Shown here: piece by piece, positions 41,679 through 42,969 of the stretch
How the letters are laid out: every line of letters starts with the position of its first letter
Numbering within the stretch: the stretch's first letter is position 1
Assembly: GCA_014879565.1 (NCBI GenBank)
Contig: JACSRW010000010.1
Coordinates: 1 to 42,969 of the forward strand
Source of the DNA: Chitinophagaceae bacterium
GTDB taxonomy: Bacteria; Bacteroidota; Bacteroidia; Chitinophagales; Chitinophagaceae
Reading direction: 5' to 3'
DNA length: 42,969 nucleotides
The notes under the pieces: model-generated
Told to the model about the DNA's origin: nothing
Seen by the model: only the letters and a program-made list of their open reading frames with translations
The model's database searches: none
Position numbers and translations under genes: made by a program

Positions 41679-42969
41679 ATGCGCCCCCTCTTCCTCATCC
41701 ATTTCCTCCTCCTCCTGTTCCCCGCCTTATCGCAGGTTTCACAAAAAGAAGAGGAGCAGTTTCTCCGCATTTATGAGCAGCAGCTGACGCAGAGCCTGAA
41801 AGTCCGTAGTATGTCGGACCCGGAGATTGACCGCTATATCAGTACGGCCCGGGGCTCGGTTACCACTATTGCCGGTTTTGCCCGCGAGCTGGAGAATATT
41901 TTTCCGCCCGCCAGTGCCCGGGAAATGGCTGTACTCTTCTATCTCTTTGCCAACGATACCCTGCACCGGTATTTTATTGTTCCCGGCAAGCTGAAAGAAA
42001 AAAGCAGTATGCCCATGACCCGGGCGGCCATTGAAAAACTGAATACGGATGTTTATGCCGCGATGAATATTTACGGGCTTACGGCCAACAGGGCGCCCAG
42101 GGAGCGGGGACTGAAACCGGCCGCCGCTGTAAAAGCCACGGTATCGCTGGAGCGGGCCCTGGAGCAGGCAGCAAAGGTTTTACTGCCGGCGGGTTTTGAT
42201 GAAAAGTTTAAGCACCTGGTAGTGGTACCCGCTTTCAGTATCGGGGCCTTCCCCTTTCAGTTATTACGGCCTTATGGCGACAGCTCTATGCTGGTGGATA
42301 AATGCAGTATTACGATTTCTCCCAGCCTGATGGACCTGGTGGCTGTGCGGAAGCGGATGTTGCAGAAGCGGTTTATGGGGCGGTATGATGCCTATGAGCT
42401 GGAAACAAAAAGTGCCTTTACGCTCGACAATCCTCTTTTTATCTGTAATCCGAAATATCCCGCCGGCGGGCCATATGCTTTTCCCGATCTGCCCGGGGCG
42501 GTGAAGGAGATAAAAGCCAGTCTGCCCTATGCGAAGCAGTACCGATTGTTCCAGGGCGCCAAAGCCAGGAAGGACAGTGTGATCCGTTATATCCGGGAGG
42601 CCGACCTGGTTTATTTTGCCACGCATGGCATTGCCGCGCAGGAAAATCCGCTGGATAATAATTTCCTGGTCTTAAGCGGGAAGGATCCCTATCTCACGGC
42701 CCGTAATATTATGCAGTTGCGCGACAGTACCGGCCAGCAGGAGTTGGGATTTCCTGAAATGGTTATTCTCTCAGCCTGCCAGACGGGTCTGGGCAAGTCA
42801 ATGGAAGCCGGTTTAACCGCCGGTATGGCCCGTGCTTTTCTGATAGCCGGGGCCAACCAGGTGATCATGAGTTTATGGAGTGTGGATGATGAGGCTACGG
42901 CCTATCTCATGAGCCGTTATATTTATCATCTGCAGCAGCCGCATGCGTTCCTCGACCCGCGCAGCATCA
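41679..42969 (+). CDS. exported CHAT-domain protein (partial, cut by right edge)
   Basis: ATG 41679 opens a frame with no stop to the window end (430 codons). The signal peptide is MRPLFLIHFLLLLFPALSQ. Residues about 20-150 are helical (FLRIYEQQLTQSLKVRSM; AIEKLNTDVYAAMNIYG); I see no clear tetratricopeptide repeats. The CHAT protease domain follows: PAFSIGAFPFQLLRP, catalytic His in YFATHGIAAQENPLDN, catalytic Cys in ILSACQTGLGKSMEAG, then GANQVIMSLWSVDDEATA. CHAT domains are caspase-like cysteine peptidases (clan CD). An exported form is common in Bacteroidota, with unknown targets. More domains may lie beyond the edge. Confidence 0.88.
   Translation, partial: MRPLFLIHFLLLLFPALSQVSQKEEEQFLRIYEQQLTQSLKVRSMSDPEIDRYISTARGSVTTIAGFARELENIFPPASAREMAVLFYLFANDTLHRYFIVPGKLKEKSSMPMTRAAIEKLNTDVYAAMNIYGLTANRAPRERGLKPAAAVKATVSLERALEQAAKVLLPAGFDEKFKHLVVVPAFSIGAFPFQLLRPYGDSSMLVDKCSITISPSLMDLVAVRKRMLQKRFMGRYDAYELETKSAFTLDNPLFICNPKYPAGGPYAFPDLPGAVKEIKASLPYAKQYRLFQGAKARKDSVIRYIREADLVYFATHGIAAQENPLDNNFLVLSGKDPYLTARNIMQLRDSTGQQELGFPEMVILSACQTGLGKSMEAGLTAGMARAFLIAGANQVIMSLWSVDDEATAYLMSRYIYHLQQPHAFLDPRSI

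Noticed and set aside
1-42969. CRISPR arrays, tRNA or rRNA genes, insertion sequences
   Set aside because: I looked for regularly spaced repeats, tRNA-like T-arm sequences and transposase motifs on both strands and saw none; a covariance-model scan would be decisive for RNAs.

Overview
The window looks like chromosomal DNA of a Bacteroidota species, most likely of the Chitinophagaceae type. The evidence is: type IX secretion-like C-terminal tails (a 'YPNPF' style start) on exported proteins, outer-membrane barrels and lipoproteins in nearly every cluster, a TAnnTTTG-type -7 promoter element ahead of several genes, a PL11 lyase and a GH92 mannosidase, a Bacteroidota-style standalone dnaN, and Kdo-sugar genes (kdsB, kdnB). 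Most of the window has about 50% GC. Bases 1 to about 2400 are far more AT-rich (17% and 32% GC in two 60-base lines I counted, against 53% in a core line) and look acquired.

Layout. (1) 1-2297: an AT-rich minus-strand cluster of a lipoprotein, an exported eight-cysteine protein, a two-helix membrane peptide and an O-antigen ligase/polymerase-like membrane protein cut by the left edge. (2) 2403-9675: cell-envelope genes: mtgA with no ordinary start codon next to the island, two GT39-type and one GT9-type glycosyltransferases, a nicotinamide riboside uptake pair (PnuC plus NadR-like kinase) and an M23 lipoprotein. (3) 9811-15508: exported proteins, including a T9SS-type protein, a PL11 rhamnogalacturonan lyase, a beta-barrel and a small unknown secreted protein. 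(4) 15574-21063: MFS transporter, MazG-like hydrolase, zinc alcohol dehydrogenase, exported M20 amidohydrolase, barrel, NTF2-like lipoprotein. (5) 21108-27333: GH92 mannosidase with an SGNH esterase upstream, saccharopine dehydrogenase-like oxidoreductase, omega-amidase-like nitrilase, RecX. (6) 27363-30317: a 984-residue outer-membrane protein full of repeated short motifs. (7) 30683-33118: a cytoplasmic trypsin-like protease with a zinc ribbon and a YbjN-like tail, in an operon with a second YbjN-like protein. (8) 33269-38951: dnaN with a strong terminator, a DUF2007-like membrane protein, a sterol-desaturase family hydroxylase, a membrane protein overlapping kdsB, and kdnB. (9) 39059-42969: a small membrane protein, an exported 5'-nucleotidase and an exported CHAT-domain protein cut by the right edge.

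Genes that plausibly work together: kdsB and kdnB (activated Kdo or 8-amino-Kdo for lipopolysaccharide) with the GT9/GT39 enzymes of the envelope; PnuC with the NadR-like kinase; GH92 with the SGNH esterase in glycan breakdown; the zinc-ribbon protease with its YbjN-like partner. Intergenic DNA from 30 to 42 kb carries a dispersed repeat of roughly 90-180 bp in four copies plus several short tandem repeats. I saw no tRNA, rRNA, CRISPR array, transposase or phage gene.
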